Positions 51,101-61,345 of a DNA stretch of 64,000 nt are shown one piece after another. The position numbers and the translations under genes are program-made. Position 1 is the stretch's first letter. Each line of letters begins with the position of its first letter. The notes under the pieces were generated by a model. It worked only from the letters and a program-made list of their open reading frames with translations, was not told the DNA's origin and did no database searches. The DNA is from BAIKAL-G1 sp943370385 (lineage in GTDB: Bacteria; Cyanobacteriota; Cyanobacteriia; PCC-6307; Cyanobiaceae), in assembly GCA_943370385.1 (NCBI GenBank), contig CALRQT020000009.1, forward strand, positions 1 through 64,000, read 5' to 3'.

Positions 51101-52659
51101 TGACGAGCTCCGTGTTGATGGCCTTCCCCTGGTTGAGCCTCTTGCTGGCCATTCCCTTTTTGGGAACCTTCGCCCTGCTGATCTGGCCGGGGGAACCGAG
51201 CCCAGGCCGGCTGCGGGGCATCACGATTGGGCTGCTGGCGGCCCAGTTGGTCGCCAGCTTGGCCCTGTTGCTGGTGTTTGATCCGGCCCTCGGGGGTATG
51301 CAACTGGAAGAGGTGCACAGCTGGGTGCCAAGCATCGGTCTCAACTACCAGTTGGGCGTGGATGGACTCTCGTTGCCCCTGGTGCTGATCAATGCCGCCC
51401 TCACCCTGGTGGCGGCGGTTTGCACCCGGGATTTCAGCAAGCGGCCGAGGATCTACTTCTCGATGCTGCTCCTGATTAGTGGGGCGGTGAATGGCGCCTT
51501 TCTGGCCGAAAACCTGCTGCTGTTTTTCCTTTTCTATGAGCTCGAGCTGATTCCCCTCTGGCTGCTGATCTCGATTTGGGGGGGCAGCGGGCGCGCCTAT
51601 GCCGCCACCAAGTTCCTGATCTTCACGGCCGTGTCGGGCATGTTGATCCTGGGGGCCTTCCTTGGCCTGGCCCTGTTTACCGGCACGGTCGATTTCAGCC
51701 TCACGGCGATCACCAGTGAACGGTTGGCCATGGGCAGCCAGATCGTGCTGCTGTCTGCCCTGCTGGTGGGCTTTGGCATCAAATTGCCCCTGGTGCCCTT
51801 CCACACCTGGTTGCCGGACGCCCATACCCAGGCCTCCACGCCCGTGTCGGTGTTGCTGGCCGGGGTGCTGCTGAAGCTGGGCACCTACGGGATCCTGCGC
51901 TTTGGCATGGGCCTGTTTCCTGAGGCCTGGGCCCAGTTGGCCCCGGGGCTGGCGATTTGGGCTGCCATTTCAGTGGTGTATGGCTCCCTGGCGGCGATCG
52001 CCCAGCGGGACATGAAACGCATGGTGGCCTACAGCTCCGTGGGTCACATGGGCTATGTGTTGTTGGCCGGGGCAGCTGCCACGCCGGTGGCCTTGCTGGG
52101 GGCGGAATTCCAAATGGTGAGCCACGGCCTGATCTCCGCCTTGCTGTTCCTGTTGGTGGGCACGGTCTACCGCAAGACGGGCACCCGGGATCTGGATGTG
52201 CTTCGGGGCCTGCTCAATCCGGAGAGGGGCCTGCCTTTTACAGGCACCTTGATGATTCTTGGGGTGATGGCCAGTGCAGGCCTGCCTGGCATGGTCGGAT
52301 TTATCGCCGAATTCCTGGTCTTCCGCGGCAGTCTGCTGGCCTATCCGATCGCCACCCTGGTCTGCATGGTGGGATCGGGCCTAACGGCCGTGTATTTCCT
52401 GCTGCTTGTCAACCGTGCCTTTTTTGGCCGGCTGGCGATCACCCCCGCCAGTGACAATCCGGTGGACGACGCCCGCCTGGATATTCAGCTGGCCCCGGTG
52501 GCTCCCCGGGAAACCCTGCCGGCCCTGGCCCTTGCCCTGGGGGTCCTGGCCCTGGGCCTGGTCCCAGCGCTCCTGGGCCATTGGAGTGAGGCCACCACCA
52601 CGGCCATGGCCCAGTTGCCCGCTCTCGGCGCTCCCATCACGCCAGGGGGACTGGGCTGA
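51100..52659 (+). CDS. ndhD4: NDH-1 subunit D4, CO2-uptake complex
   Basis: The 519-residue antiporter-like subunit has about 14 helices. Signature blocks are LNYQLGVDGLSLPLVLINAA, FFLFYELELIPLWLLISIWG, GIKLPLVPFHTWLPDAHTQA with STPVSVLLAGVLLKLG, and SLAAIAQRDMKRMVAYSSVG with HMGYV. These are the NdhD family proton channel residues (E, K, H). Start and stop overlap ndhF4 and chpX by one base each, so the three are translated together. It assembles with NdhF4 and ChpX. Confidence 0.94.
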   Translation: MTSSVLMAFPWLSLLLAIPFLGTFALLIWPGEPSPGRLRGITIGLLAAQLVASLALLLVFDPALGGMQLEEVHSWVPSIGLNYQLGVDGLSLPLVLINAALTLVAAVCTRDFSKRPRIYFSMLLLISGAVNGAFLAENLLLFFLFYELELIPLWLLISIWGGSGRAYAATKFLIFTAVSGMLILGAFLGLALFTGTVDFSLTAITSERLAMGSQIVLLSALLVGFGIKLPLVPFHTWLPDAHTQASTPVSVLLAGVLLKLGTYGILRFGMGLFPEAWAQLAPGLAIWAAISVVYGSLAAIAQRDMKRMVAYSSVGHMGYVLLAGAAATPVALLGAEFQMVSHGLISALLFLLVGTVYRKTGTRDLDVLRGLLNPERGLPFTGTLMILGVMASAGLPGMVGFIAEFLVFRGSLLAYPIATLVCMVGSGLTAVYFLLLVNRAFFGRLAITPASDNPVDDARLDIQLAPVAPRETLPALALALGVLALGLVPALLGHWSEATTTAMAQLPALGAPITPGGLG

Positions 52660-53807
52660 TGCCAGTGATTTCTGCCGATCTCACCCGCCAGGGCGGCATG
52701 CCTTCGGCCGCCGAACTGGAGCGGCGCTTGCTGGCTGGCGAAACCCTGTTAGCGGAAACCCCAGGCCATGTCTTGGAAGTGGTGGCGGTGCTGGAGAGTT
52801 ATGGCGAGGTTCTCGATGCCTATAGCCGCAACCTGATCTATCAAGCGGAGCAGCAGTTTCTCAATCCTTTTCCGATCTTCAAGTTCCTTGATGGCGATTT
52901 GAGCCCCGCCAAGATCTGGCGCCATCTCAACCACGATCGGATTAATTTTGAATACGCTGAATATTGCATGAAGGCCATGCTTTGGCATGGCACCGGTGGC
53001 CTTGATGCCTACCTGGATTCCCAGGCCTTCACCGATCTCTGTGCAACCATCATCCAGGCGAAGCGCCGCAAGGACCTGCTCTTGACGGTGCTGGATCCCC
53101 TGTTTCGCCAATTTCTGCCCGAGCTGATTCGCACCGCTGCCACCACCCATGCCCTCGGCCAGTTCTGGCGGGTGATGAGTGATCTCTTTATCGACCTTGC
53201 CGCCGCCGAACGGGACGGACGGGTGGCCTCGATTGCCCAGGTGGTGGACTTTCTCAAGGATGGCTTGGTGGCTGCCGCCGGCAACCCGATCACCTACGCG
53301 GTGACGATCGGCCTGGAGACCTTCCCTGTGTTGCCGCCCGAGGCAGGGCTCACCTTCCTGGCCGATGTGGCCGTGCCCTACGTGGAAGCGGTGTTTCTGC
53401 GGGGCATGCCCTTTTTGGGCACGGTCAGCTTCAACGCCCAGGCCCAGCAGATTTCGCCAGACCAGGCCCAGTTCGCCTACGGCGCCCTGTTCGCCGATCC
53501 CCTGCCCACCATGGGGGCGGGGATTCCCCCCAGCCTGTTGATGCAGGACATGTACCGCCACCTGCCCAAGTCGCTGCACGATTGGTACCTGCAGCGCAGC
53601 CGCGGTGAAGGGGATGTGCGGGTCAAGATCTGCGCCAGTTTCCAGAAGGCGATGTTCTGCGTCACCAATGCCGCCATCGCGGGCACCCTCCCCCATCCGA
53701 TCGGCAGCGGCGATCCCCAGGCCCAGGCGGCCAACCAGGCCTACGCCCGCGCCTGGGCCACCCGCCTGGCCTCAGCGCGCACCGACTGCCTCAGTGCCGC
53801 TAGCTGA
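52659..53807 (+). CDS. chpX: CO2 hydration protein ChpX (CupB)
   Basis: ChpX/CupB binds NDH-1 and hydrates CO2 in a carbonic-anhydrase-like way, with a Zn site at the NdhF-CupB interface in related structures. The 382 residues carry ESYGEVLDAYSRNLIYQAEQ, the conserved FLNPFPIFKFLDGDLSPAKI, HDRINFEYAEYCMKAMLWHG and later AVPYVEAVFLRGMPFLGTVS; the H-D-R-I-N-x-E-Y-A-E-Y-C block is highly conserved. The operon with ndhF4 and ndhD4 marks it as CupB/ChpX rather than CupA, by context. A 14-bp tandem repeat spans its stop. Confidence 0.93.
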   Translation: MPVISADLTRQGGMPSAAELERRLLAGETLLAETPGHVLEVVAVLESYGEVLDAYSRNLIYQAEQQFLNPFPIFKFLDGDLSPAKIWRHLNHDRINFEYAEYCMKAMLWHGTGGLDAYLDSQAFTDLCATIIQAKRRKDLLLTVLDPLFRQFLPELIRTAATTHALGQFWRVMSDLFIDLAAAERDGRVASIAQVVDFLKDGLVAAAGNPITYAVTIGLETFPVLPPEAGLTFLADVAVPYVEAVFLRGMPFLGTVSFNAQAQQISPDQAQFAYGALFADPLPTMGAGIPPSLLMQDMYRHLPKSLHDWYLQRSRGEGDVRVKICASFQKAMFCVTNAAIAGTLPHPIGSGDPQAQAANQAYARAWATRLASARTDCLSAAS

Positions 53808-53845
53808 TCCCTGTCAACTGATCCCCGCCAACAGATCCCCGCCAA
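53804..53845. repeat. 14-bp tandem repeat across the chpX stop, three units
   Basis: CTGATCCCTGTCAA, CTGATCCCCGCCAA and CAGATCCCCGCCAA are adjacent (53804, 53818, 53832). The TGA stop of chpX (53805-53807) is in the first. The last unit ends 20 bases before the acRAF ATG, so the array fills the spacer between the two genes. Confidence 0.92.
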
Positions 53846-53865
53846 CGAAGTTCTAAATTCAAGTC

Positions 53866-54111
53866 ATGGAGCAGCCCTGGACCCAGCGACCCCGCCCCGA
53901 TCGGCTTGAACGCCGGATCGAATTCAGCGATTACGAAGCCACCCGGGTGTTTCTGGAGCGCCTCAACACGCTTTCGGAGCAGCAAAGCCGCTTCCCCGAT
54001 ATCAGCTTTGGTCGTACCTATGTGAATATCACCCTGCGCGCCGAAGCGGAGGATGCGCCCATCGGCGATGTCGACCAGGCCTTTGCGGCGGCCATTGATG
54101 GCCTGCTCTGA
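53866..54111 (+). CDS. acRAF: Alpha-carboxysome RuBisCO assembly factor acRAF
   Basis: acRAF is a pterin-dehydratase-like (PCD) chaperone that helps RuBisCO fold or assemble; the pterin enzyme activity is considered lost. The 81 residues read RPRPDRLERRIEFSDYEATR, then VFLERLNTLSEQQSRFPDIS and FGRTYVNITLRAEAED. The PCD fold's usual H-H catalytic motif (PEHHPEV type) is replaced by F-P-D-I-S-F-G-R-T-Y, consistent with loss of dehydratase function. It overlaps the cbbX start by 14 bases and follows the CO2-uptake genes, as in other alpha-cyanobacteria. Confidence 0.9.
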   Translation: MEQPWTQRPRPDRLERRIEFSDYEATRVFLERLNTLSEQQSRFPDISFGRTYVNITLRAEAEDAPIGDVDQAFAAAIDGLL

Positions 54112-55051
54112 GCCTGATCAGGCATACCCCGCGGACAGCGACGACCTGACCCCGGTTGATCTCAAAGCGGCCTACGAGGGGGGCCATGTCAAGGAGGTGC
54201 TCGACCAGCTGGATCAGGAGTTGATCGGCCTCCGTCCAGTGAAGACTCGGATCCGGGAGATCGCAGCCCTGCTGGTGGTCGAGCGGGCCCGCAAGCAGGT
54301 GGGTTTGGCCACCACGGCCCCCAGCCTGCACATGTCGTTCACCGGTCGGCCGGGCACCGGCAAGACCACCGTGGCCGAACGCATGTCCAAGATCCTGCAT
54401 CGGCTGGGCTATGTGCGCAAGGGGCATGTGGTTACGGCTACCCGCGATGATCTGGTCGGCCAATACATCGGCCACACCGCCCCCAAGACCCGGGAGATGC
54501 TGAAAAAGGCCATGGGTGGCGTGCTGTTCATTGATGAGGCCTATTACCTCTATCGTCCCGAAAATGAACGGGACTATGGTGCCGAAGCAATTGAGATCCT
54601 GCTCCAGGTGATGGAGGCCAACCGGGAGGATCTGGTGGTAATCTTTGCCGGCTACAAAGACCGGATGGATGTGTTTTATCAGTCCAATCCAGGGCTGTCT
54701 TCCCGGGTAGCTAATCATATTGATTTCCCCGACTACAGCGCTTCAGAATTGCTGGCAATTGCAAAGCTAATCTTGGCAGCAGAAAACTATCGGCTCAGCG
54801 AGGAGGCCACGGTGGTTTTTGCTGAGTACATCCAGCGCCGCATGCTGCTTCCCTTTTTTGCCAATGCCCGCTCGATCCGCAATGCCATTGACCGGACCCG
54901 CATGCGCCAGGCCAACCGGCTGTTCAATGCCATGGGCTCGGGTCTCACCAAGCGGGATCTGATCACGATCGAGGCCGAGGACATCACCGCTAGCCGGGTG
55001 TTTGCCGGCGAACTAGAGGGTCTTGATCCCAGTGCTCCCCTCACCCAGTAG
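54098..55051 (+). CDS. cbbX: RuBisCO activase CbbX (AAA+)
   Basis: CbbX hexamers remove inhibitory sugar phosphates from form I RuBisCO. The 317 residues from ATG 54098 show Walker A TGRPGTGKTT, the pore loop RDDLVGQYIGHTAPKTREML, Walker B GVLFIDEAYYLYRPENERDY, sensor 1 VVIFAGYKDRMDVF, the arginine region NPGLSSRVANHIDF, and sensor 2 ARSIRNAIDRTRMRQANRLF. ATG 54098 lies within the acRAF end; an earlier frame start at 54053 is possible. It ends the CO2 gene block, and the znuA gene is convergent. Confidence 0.95.
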   Translation: MACSEPDQAYPADSDDLTPVDLKAAYEGGHVKEVLDQLDQELIGLRPVKTRIREIAALLVVERARKQVGLATTAPSLHMSFTGRPGTGKTTVAERMSKILHRLGYVRKGHVVTATRDDLVGQYIGHTAPKTREMLKKAMGGVLFIDEAYYLYRPENERDYGAEAIEILLQVMEANREDLVVIFAGYKDRMDVFYQSNPGLSSRVANHIDFPDYSASELLAIAKLILAAENYRLSEEATVVFAEYIQRRMLLPFFANARSIRNAIDRTRMRQANRLFNAMGSGLTKRDLITIEAEDITASRVFAGELEGLDPSAPLTQ

Positions 55052-55104
55052 CCCCGCTTTCCGGCCTGGCTGAAGCCGATTGCGGCAGGCTGCCCAGGGG
55101 CTGG

Positions 55105-56175
55105 TTAAGGAATTGCTCCCCATTGCTGGATCAGGCGATGCTGTCCAGCCTGGTCACAGCGCCCCTTGAGGCCGTTCACGATTAGGCAGGTGTTGGCGGT
55201 GAGGGTGGCGACCAGGCTGCTGTCCTGGGCTGGATTGCCATGGGCCCCGGCCAGGCCAGCCCCCTTGGCCAGGCCATCGGCCACCAGCGGGGCTGGCGCG
55301 ATCGGCACGCCGCTCAGGGCGCTGATCCGTTGCAGCGCCTTGCTGGCGGGCAGGGTTTCGGCAAATAGCATCGTGACCTTGTCGCGCTTCAGCTGGGCCA
55401 GCACCGCTGCGAAGGCCTGGGGCCTCAGGCTCAAGCTGCTGCTGAGCGAGTCCACCACGGGCAATTCCCGCAGGCCGTAGGCCCTAGCCAGGCTGGCGAA
55501 GGCGCGGTGGCCCGTGGCCAGGGGGCTGGGCGGGGCCGCGATGGTGGCGAACTGCTGGCGGTTCCAGCGTTCGAGCTGCTGCAACACGGCCACCATGGCC
55601 GCCGCCCGGCCGGCAATGGGTTGGCTGGCTTGCGGTTTGAGGGTTTCGAGTTGTTGGGCCACCAGCTGCACCATGGCGATCGCCTGGGCGGGGTCATGCC
55701 AGACATGGGGATCCCGGTCGCCATGGTGATCCCCGTCGCCATGGTGATGGCCTTCTTCGGCGTGGGTGTCGGCATCCTGGCTGGGGCTCTCCAGGCTCTC
55801 GCCGTGCTTCCCGGCTGGGGCCTCCAGCTTGGGGCTGGTCGGCACGGCCCGCTCGGCCACGGCGACCGCCCGGGCTTGCTTTTCAAGGGCTGGGGTCAGG
55901 CCATAGCCGTTGATCAGCACCAGTTGGGCCCCCCGGAGCTGCTGGCTTTGCTGGGGCGTGAGGTGGAACTGGTGGGGGTCGTCGCCGGGTTGCAGTAGGC
56001 AGGCCACCTGGAGGTCGCTGCCGGCGAGCCGCTGGGTGAGGTCACAGAGCACCCCATCGGCGGCCACCACCTCCGGACCCCGGCTGGGGCCACAAGCCGC
56101 AAGGGCCAGGGCCGGCCCCAGGGCTGCCAGGGCGAAGGCGGCCGGGGTGAAACGCCGCAAAGGGGAGTGGAGCAC
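55105..56175 (-). CDS. znuA: Zinc ABC transporter substrate-binding lipoprotein
   Basis: ZnuA delivers Zn2+ to the ABC permease, which is not in the window. The 356 residues from GTG 56175 start with a signal and lipobox ALALAAC. The cluster A-I domain contains DPHQFHLTPQQSQQLRGAQL, a His-rich loop (EEGHHHGDGDHHGDRDPHVW near residues 165-190) and TGHRAFASLARAYGLRE with conserved His. The N-terminal FAALGP-like leader supports export. A candidate Zur box lies 62 bases upstream. The start codon is uncertain (TTG at 56160 is also possible). Confidence 0.93.
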   Translation of the reverse strand: MLHSPLRRFTPAAFALAALGPALALAACGPSRGPEVVAADGVLCDLTQRLAGSDLQVACLLQPGDDPHQFHLTPQQSQQLRGAQLVLINGYGLTPALEKQARAVAVAERAVPTSPKLEAPAGKHGESLESPSQDADTHAEEGHHHGDGDHHGDRDPHVWHDPAQAIAMVQLVAQQLETLKPQASQPIAGRAAAMVAVLQQLERWNRQQFATIAAPPSPLATGHRAFASLARAYGLRELPVVDSLSSSLSLRPQAFAAVLAQLKRDKVTMLFAETLPASKALQRISALSGVPIAPAPLVADGLAKGAGLAGAHGNPAQDSSLVATLTANTCLIVNGLKGRCDQAGQHRLIQQWGAIP

Positions 56176-56236
56176 GGGATGGACCAGCAGGGACGCGGGA
56201 GCGGCAGCGAGAAAGCCACCGTTACTGCCTGGAAAT

Positions 56237-56249
56237 GATAACCGTTCTC
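56237..56249. promoter_or_regulatory. Candidate Zur box upstream of znuA
   Basis: GATAAC-C-GTTCTC with flanking AT is an imperfect palindrome close to the cyanobacterial Zur consensus TGATAACGATTATCA. It lies between the zur stop and the znuA start, about 62 bases upstream of the znuA GTG. Zur, encoded next door, would repress znuA when zinc is sufficient. Confidence 0.75.
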
Positions 56250-56272
56250 GTTTGCAAGGCTGGTAGCTGCCG

Positions 56273-56680
56273 CTAGGGGGATTGCCGCTCCTGGCAGGCG
56301 CTGCAGAGGCCAAAAAACTCCAGGGTGTGGAACAGCAACCGGAAGCCGGAAGCCTGCTCGCCATGGAGGTGCACCTCGGGCATGGGGCATTGCTCCAGCA
56401 GGGTGGTGGCTCCGCAGTCGACGCAGGTGAGGTGGTGCTCATCACGCTCCGTCGGGGCATAGAGCGCCTCGCCGTTGGGGAGGTGGCGGCAGCGCACCAG
56501 ACCCTTTTGCTGCAACAGGCGCAAATGGCGATACACCGTGGCCAGGCCCATGGGCAGGTCGCTCTGGCGCAGCAGGGCATGGACCTGTTGGCCCGTGAGT
56601 TCCGTGTCCGCCTGGCGCAGCTGGTCCAGCAGCCGTTCCTGCTTGTCCTTGAGGCCTGCTGCGGCGACCGGCGGGGCCAT
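56273..56680 (-). CDS. zur: Fur-family regulator, probably Zur
   Basis: The 135-residue protein reads KDKQERLLDQLRQADTELTG, then QQVHALLRQSDLPMGLATVY, RHLRLLQQKGLVRCRHLPNG and HHLTCVDCGATTLLEQCPMP. The CVDC and later CSAC pairs form the structural zinc site, and HHLTC gives sensory-site residues. The divergent operon and the downstream znuA with a Zur box point to Zur rather than Fur. ATG 56680 is chosen; a start at 56731 would add 17 residues. Confidence 0.92.
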   Translation of the reverse strand: MAPPVAAAGLKDKQERLLDQLRQADTELTGQQVHALLRQSDLPMGLATVYRHLRLLQQKGLVRCRHLPNGEALYAPTERDEHHLTCVDCGATTLLEQCPMPEVHLHGEQASGFRLLFHTLEFFGLCSACQERQSP

Positions 56681-56773
56681 GGCCTGGCGTGGAAGACCCC
56701 CTGATCCTATGCAGCCCTTTTCAGCCGCCAAGCCCTGACCTGCAGGCCGCGGGGCCGGCCTGACCTAGAAGGG

Positions 56774-57760
56774 ATGGCCCGGGGGCCTGCAGGCAAGGCA
56801 GTGATCGGCGTGGACAAGCTCGGCACCATGTGGGCGGTCTTTCAGGGCCTGATGATTGAGGCCCTGCCCTTTCTGGTGATCGGTGTCGTGATCGCCTCCC
56901 TGGCCCGCTGGCTCAGTCCGGGGGGCCGGTGGCTGCAGCGCTTGCCGGCCCATCCCCTGCTGGGCCCCCTCACCGGGGCGGCTTTGGGCTTTGCCTTGCC
57001 GGCCTGTGAGTGCGGCAACGTGCCCGTGGCCCGGCGCCTGCTGGCGGGGGGAGCACCGCTGGCCACGGCCCTTGGCTTCCTGTTTGCTGCGCCGGTGCTC
57101 AATCCGATCGTGTTGGCCAGCACCTGGGCCGCCTTCCCAGACCAACCCTGGCTGCTGGCCGCCCGGCCCCTGGGGGCCCTGGCCATTGCCCTGGTGCTGA
57201 CCTTGCTTCTGCGGCTCCTGCCCGAGCAGGACCTGCTCACCGCCGAACTGCTCGCCGAGCGGCGCTTGAATCAGCCGTTGGCTGAGGTCTCCCTGTTGCA
57301 GCGGGGTAGCGGGCTCCTGGGGCAGCGGCTCCCCGGGCCTGGGGCCGGAAAGCGGCTGCCGGCGGCCGAGGCCCTGGGCCATGGGGTGCGGGAGTTCCTC
57401 AACCTGGCGGCCCTGTTGGTGTTGGGTTGTGCCATTGCCGCGACGGTCCAAACCCTGTTGCCCCGCAGCTGGTTGCTGGCCGTGGGCGATGCGCCCACCC
57501 TCTCGATCCTGAGCCTGATGCTCCTGGCCGTGGTGGTGTCGGTCTGCTCCAGCGTCGATGCGTTCCTGGCCTTGGCGTTTGCCGCCCATGTCACCCCGGG
57601 GGCCCTGCTGGCCTTTCTGTTGCTGGGGCCCGTGATTGACCTGAAATCGCTCAGCCTCTTTGGCCTCCTGCTGCGGCCCCGGGCCCTTGGACTCACGGTG
57701 GCGGGCACGGCCCTGGTGGTGCTGCTGATCGGCCAGTGGATCAACCTTTGGAAGCTCTAA
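56774..57760 (+). CDS. DUF318-type permease, first gene of a putative metal operon
   Basis: The 328-residue protein has eight to ten helices. It carries two signatures of this permease family (YraQ-like): LPACECGNVPVARRLLAGGA near residue 75 and VVVSVCSSVDAFLALAFAAH near residue 255, with LGPVIDLKSLSLFGLLLR following. The C-x-C and C-S-S-x-D-A-F motifs in helices suggest metal or proton binding. It forms an operon with the TIGR03943 gene, 2 bases after. It is divergent from zur; this pairing recurs in bacteria where it has been linked with metal stress. The substrate is inferred to be a metal. Confidence 0.88.
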   Translation: MARGPAGKAVIGVDKLGTMWAVFQGLMIEALPFLVIGVVIASLARWLSPGGRWLQRLPAHPLLGPLTGAALGFALPACECGNVPVARRLLAGGAPLATALGFLFAAPVLNPIVLASTWAAFPDQPWLLAARPLGALAIALVLTLLLRLLPEQDLLTAELLAERRLNQPLAEVSLLQRGSGLLGQRLPGPGAGKRLPAAEALGHGVREFLNLAALLVLGCAIAATVQTLLPRSWLLAVGDAPTLSILSLMLLAVVVSVCSSVDAFLALAFAAHVTPGALLAFLLLGPVIDLKSLSLFGLLLRPRALGLTVAGTALVVLLIGQWINLWKL

Positions 57761-57762
57761 CC

Positions 57763-58437
57763 ATGGCCATGGGCTGGCGTTCGCTTTGTTTGGGACTTTG
57801 GGGGGCGATGCTCCTGATCAGTTTCAGCACGGGCCGCCTCAATCTGCTGGTGCGGGCCCCCTTCCATGGCGCCATCGTGGTCACCGGAGTGCTGCTCCTG
57901 GGGTTGGCAATCCTGGACTGGCGGGGCCGCCCCAGCCGCTTCGCCCCACGCAGGCGGGAGGCCGCCAGTTGGCTGTTGGCGGCCCTGGTGGCCATCGCCA
58001 TGGTGCTGATCCCGCCCCAGCCCTCCTTCTCAGATCTGGCGGCCAACCGCAGCGGCGAGCCCTTGGCCCCTGAGGAACTCAGCTTTGTGCTGCCCCCAGC
58101 CCAGCGCACCCTCACCGACTGGGTGCGTTTGCTGGTGCTGGAACCGGATCCCCGCCTCTATGAAGGGGATCCCGTGCGCATCCAGGGCTTTGTGCTGCCG
58201 ATGGCCGATGGGCCGCCCCAGTTGGCGAGGTTGCTGGTGCGCTGCTGCATCGCCGATGCCACCCCCATCGCCCTACCGGTGCGCTGGCCCCAATCCGGAC
58301 CGCCGCCCCAGGCGGACCAATGGTTGGCCATTGAGGGCGTCATGGGCGTGGAGACGCGCGCCGGCCAGGTCCGCAGCCTGGTCATCCCCAGCCGGATTGT
58401 GCCGATTGCCAGGCCCGCTCGCCCCTTCGAAGCATGA
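57763..58437 (+). CDS. TIGR03943 family protein (permease partner)
   Basis: The 224-residue protein has three N-terminal membrane helices (LWGAMLLISFSTGRLNLLV, FHGAIVVTGVLLLGLAILDW, WLLAALVAIAMVLIPPQP) and a soluble domain: DWVRLLVLEPDPRLYEGDPV, then RIQGFVLPMADGPPQLARLL, VRCCIADATPIALPVRW and QWLAIEGVMGVETRAGQ. The V-R-C-C-I-A-D-A motif is typical of TIGR03943. This family is nearly always paired with a DUF318 permease, as here. Its stop overlaps the next gene by 4 bases (ATGA). Confidence 0.88.
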   Translation: MAMGWRSLCLGLWGAMLLISFSTGRLNLLVRAPFHGAIVVTGVLLLGLAILDWRGRPSRFAPRRREAASWLLAALVAIAMVLIPPQPSFSDLAANRSGEPLAPEELSFVLPPAQRTLTDWVRLLVLEPDPRLYEGDPVRIQGFVLPMADGPPQLARLLVRCCIADATPIALPVRWPQSGPPPQADQWLAIEGVMGVETRAGQVRSLVIPSRIVPIARPARPFEA

Positions 58438-59798
58438 AACCCTGGCCTTGGCTGCTGGCGGCTGCGGGTCTGTTGGGGCTGGTTCAGCAGCAGATCCTGC
58501 TGCGGCGTCCGCCCCGCCTGGTGCGGGTTCAGCCTGCCCTGGCCAGTTCCGGCCCCGGGGCCCTGGACCTGCGCTTCAGCCGTCCGATGGACCGGGCCAG
58601 CCTGCAGCGCGGCAGCGTTTTGGCGCCGCAGTTAGCCCACAGCTGGCTGGGCGACGGCCATACCTTGCGACTGTTGCTCGGCAGCACGGGCCCGCTGGAC
58701 GGGCCCATCAGCCTCAAGCTGGCGGGCCGCGATCAGCGCCAGGTGGCCATGGTTCCCCAGCTCTGGCAATGGGATCCCCGGCCCAGGATCGTGGCGGTCG
58801 TGCCGGTGGGGGCTGGTGACCAGCTCCAGTTGCAACAGCATGACGGCCGTTGGCAGGCTCTCAGCCCAATCTTGCCCTCGATTTCCGGCCTGGAGGTGCT
58901 GGCGGATGGCTCGGGAGTGGTGCTGGCCGCCGCCGATCGCCAGGGGCGCGTGCAGGTCTGGCGGGTGCCGCTGCAGCAACGCAACCTGGCAGAGCCGGGC
59001 CAGGGGTTGGCCGAGCCCCGGCCGGGCCCGCTCGATCGCTTGTCGAGCCAGCCGCTGCTGTTTGCCTATTTGAGTAGCAACCAACAGGGAGAGTTGCTGA
59101 TTCAAAGCTCCAGCGTGGCCTCTGGCCAGGCCCAAATCCAGCTCCGCGATGCCAGCGATCGTTCCAGGCCCTTGAGGCTGGACACCAGTGGCCCCATCCG
59201 GTTGGTCCCCCAGGGCGGCTCCCTGGTGGTGCCCCATCCGGAGGGTTTGATCTTGATGGGGCTACCGGGCCAGCCCCAGAACCGCCAAATGCTGCCTGGT
59301 AACCGCGATCTCAGTGCCTTCTGCCCGAGCGGTGGCCGGGCCCTCTTGGTGCACTACCGGCCCGATTTCACCCGGTCCTTGGAGCTGGTGGAGCCGGGGC
59401 AGCCGCCCCGCACCCTCTGGCAGGGCCGCGAGGGGGTGGCCGCGAGTGCCTGTGCCGGCAGGGGGCAACGGGTGTGGCTGCTGCTGGTTGATGGGGTGGG
59501 CCAACCCAGGCTGCAGCTGCTGGCCATCAACCATGACGGTCAGATCCTGCAACGCAAGCAGCTGAAAGGCTGGGAATTCGAGCCGGGCACCAGCCTGCAG
59601 TTTGATCCCAGCCGCAATCAGTTGCTGCTGGCCCTGCGACCCCTTGGGGCCAGCACCAATGGGAAAGCGCCTCGGCCTGAAGCCAGGCCCGAGTCTGGGC
59701 GCCTGGCTGCGGTGCCCGCGCTGATCGATGGCACCCATTTGAGCTTGAAGCTGCTGGCCAAACCGATCCGCCAGGCGCACTGGTTGCCGGCCAAATAA
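58434..59798 (+). CDS. Exported protein with N-terminal Ig-like domain
   Basis: The 454-residue product begins with a signal (WPWLLAAAGLLGLVQQQILL). An SbsA Ig-like (Big_5) strand set follows: LDLRFSRPMDRASLQRGSVL, then SWLGDGHTLRLLLGSTGPLD. The rest, from about residue 105, has repeated short strands (SGLEVLADGSGVVLAAADRQ; RDLSAFCPSGGRALLVHYRP) of a propeller-like type. I do not know a named family. It is translationally coupled by a 4-base overlap to the TIGR03943 gene. A periplasmic metal chaperone or sensor for the permease is possible, but only from context. Confidence 0.8.
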   Translation: MKPWPWLLAAAGLLGLVQQQILLRRPPRLVRVQPALASSGPGALDLRFSRPMDRASLQRGSVLAPQLAHSWLGDGHTLRLLLGSTGPLDGPISLKLAGRDQRQVAMVPQLWQWDPRPRIVAVVPVGAGDQLQLQQHDGRWQALSPILPSISGLEVLADGSGVVLAAADRQGRVQVWRVPLQQRNLAEPGQGLAEPRPGPLDRLSSQPLLFAYLSSNQQGELLIQSSSVASGQAQIQLRDASDRSRPLRLDTSGPIRLVPQGGSLVVPHPEGLILMGLPGQPQNRQMLPGNRDLSAFCPSGGRALLVHYRPDFTRSLELVEPGQPPRTLWQGREGVAASACAGRGQRVWLLLVDGVGQPRLQLLAINHDGQILQRKQLKGWEFEPGTSLQFDPSRNQLLLALRPLGASTNGKAPRPEARPESGRLAAVPALIDGTHLSLKLLAKPIRQAHWLPAK

Positions 59799-59811
59799 TA
59801 CCCAGGCCAGA

Positions 59812-61248
<1,437 letters not shown>

Positions 61249-61345
61249 CGTTTGTCCGCCACTTGGGGATCGAATATAGGCAGGGCCCTGGCGGCCAAAC
61301 CGTCTTAAATAAAGCGGATCCGTTCCGGCCTTTCCCTCCCCCGCC

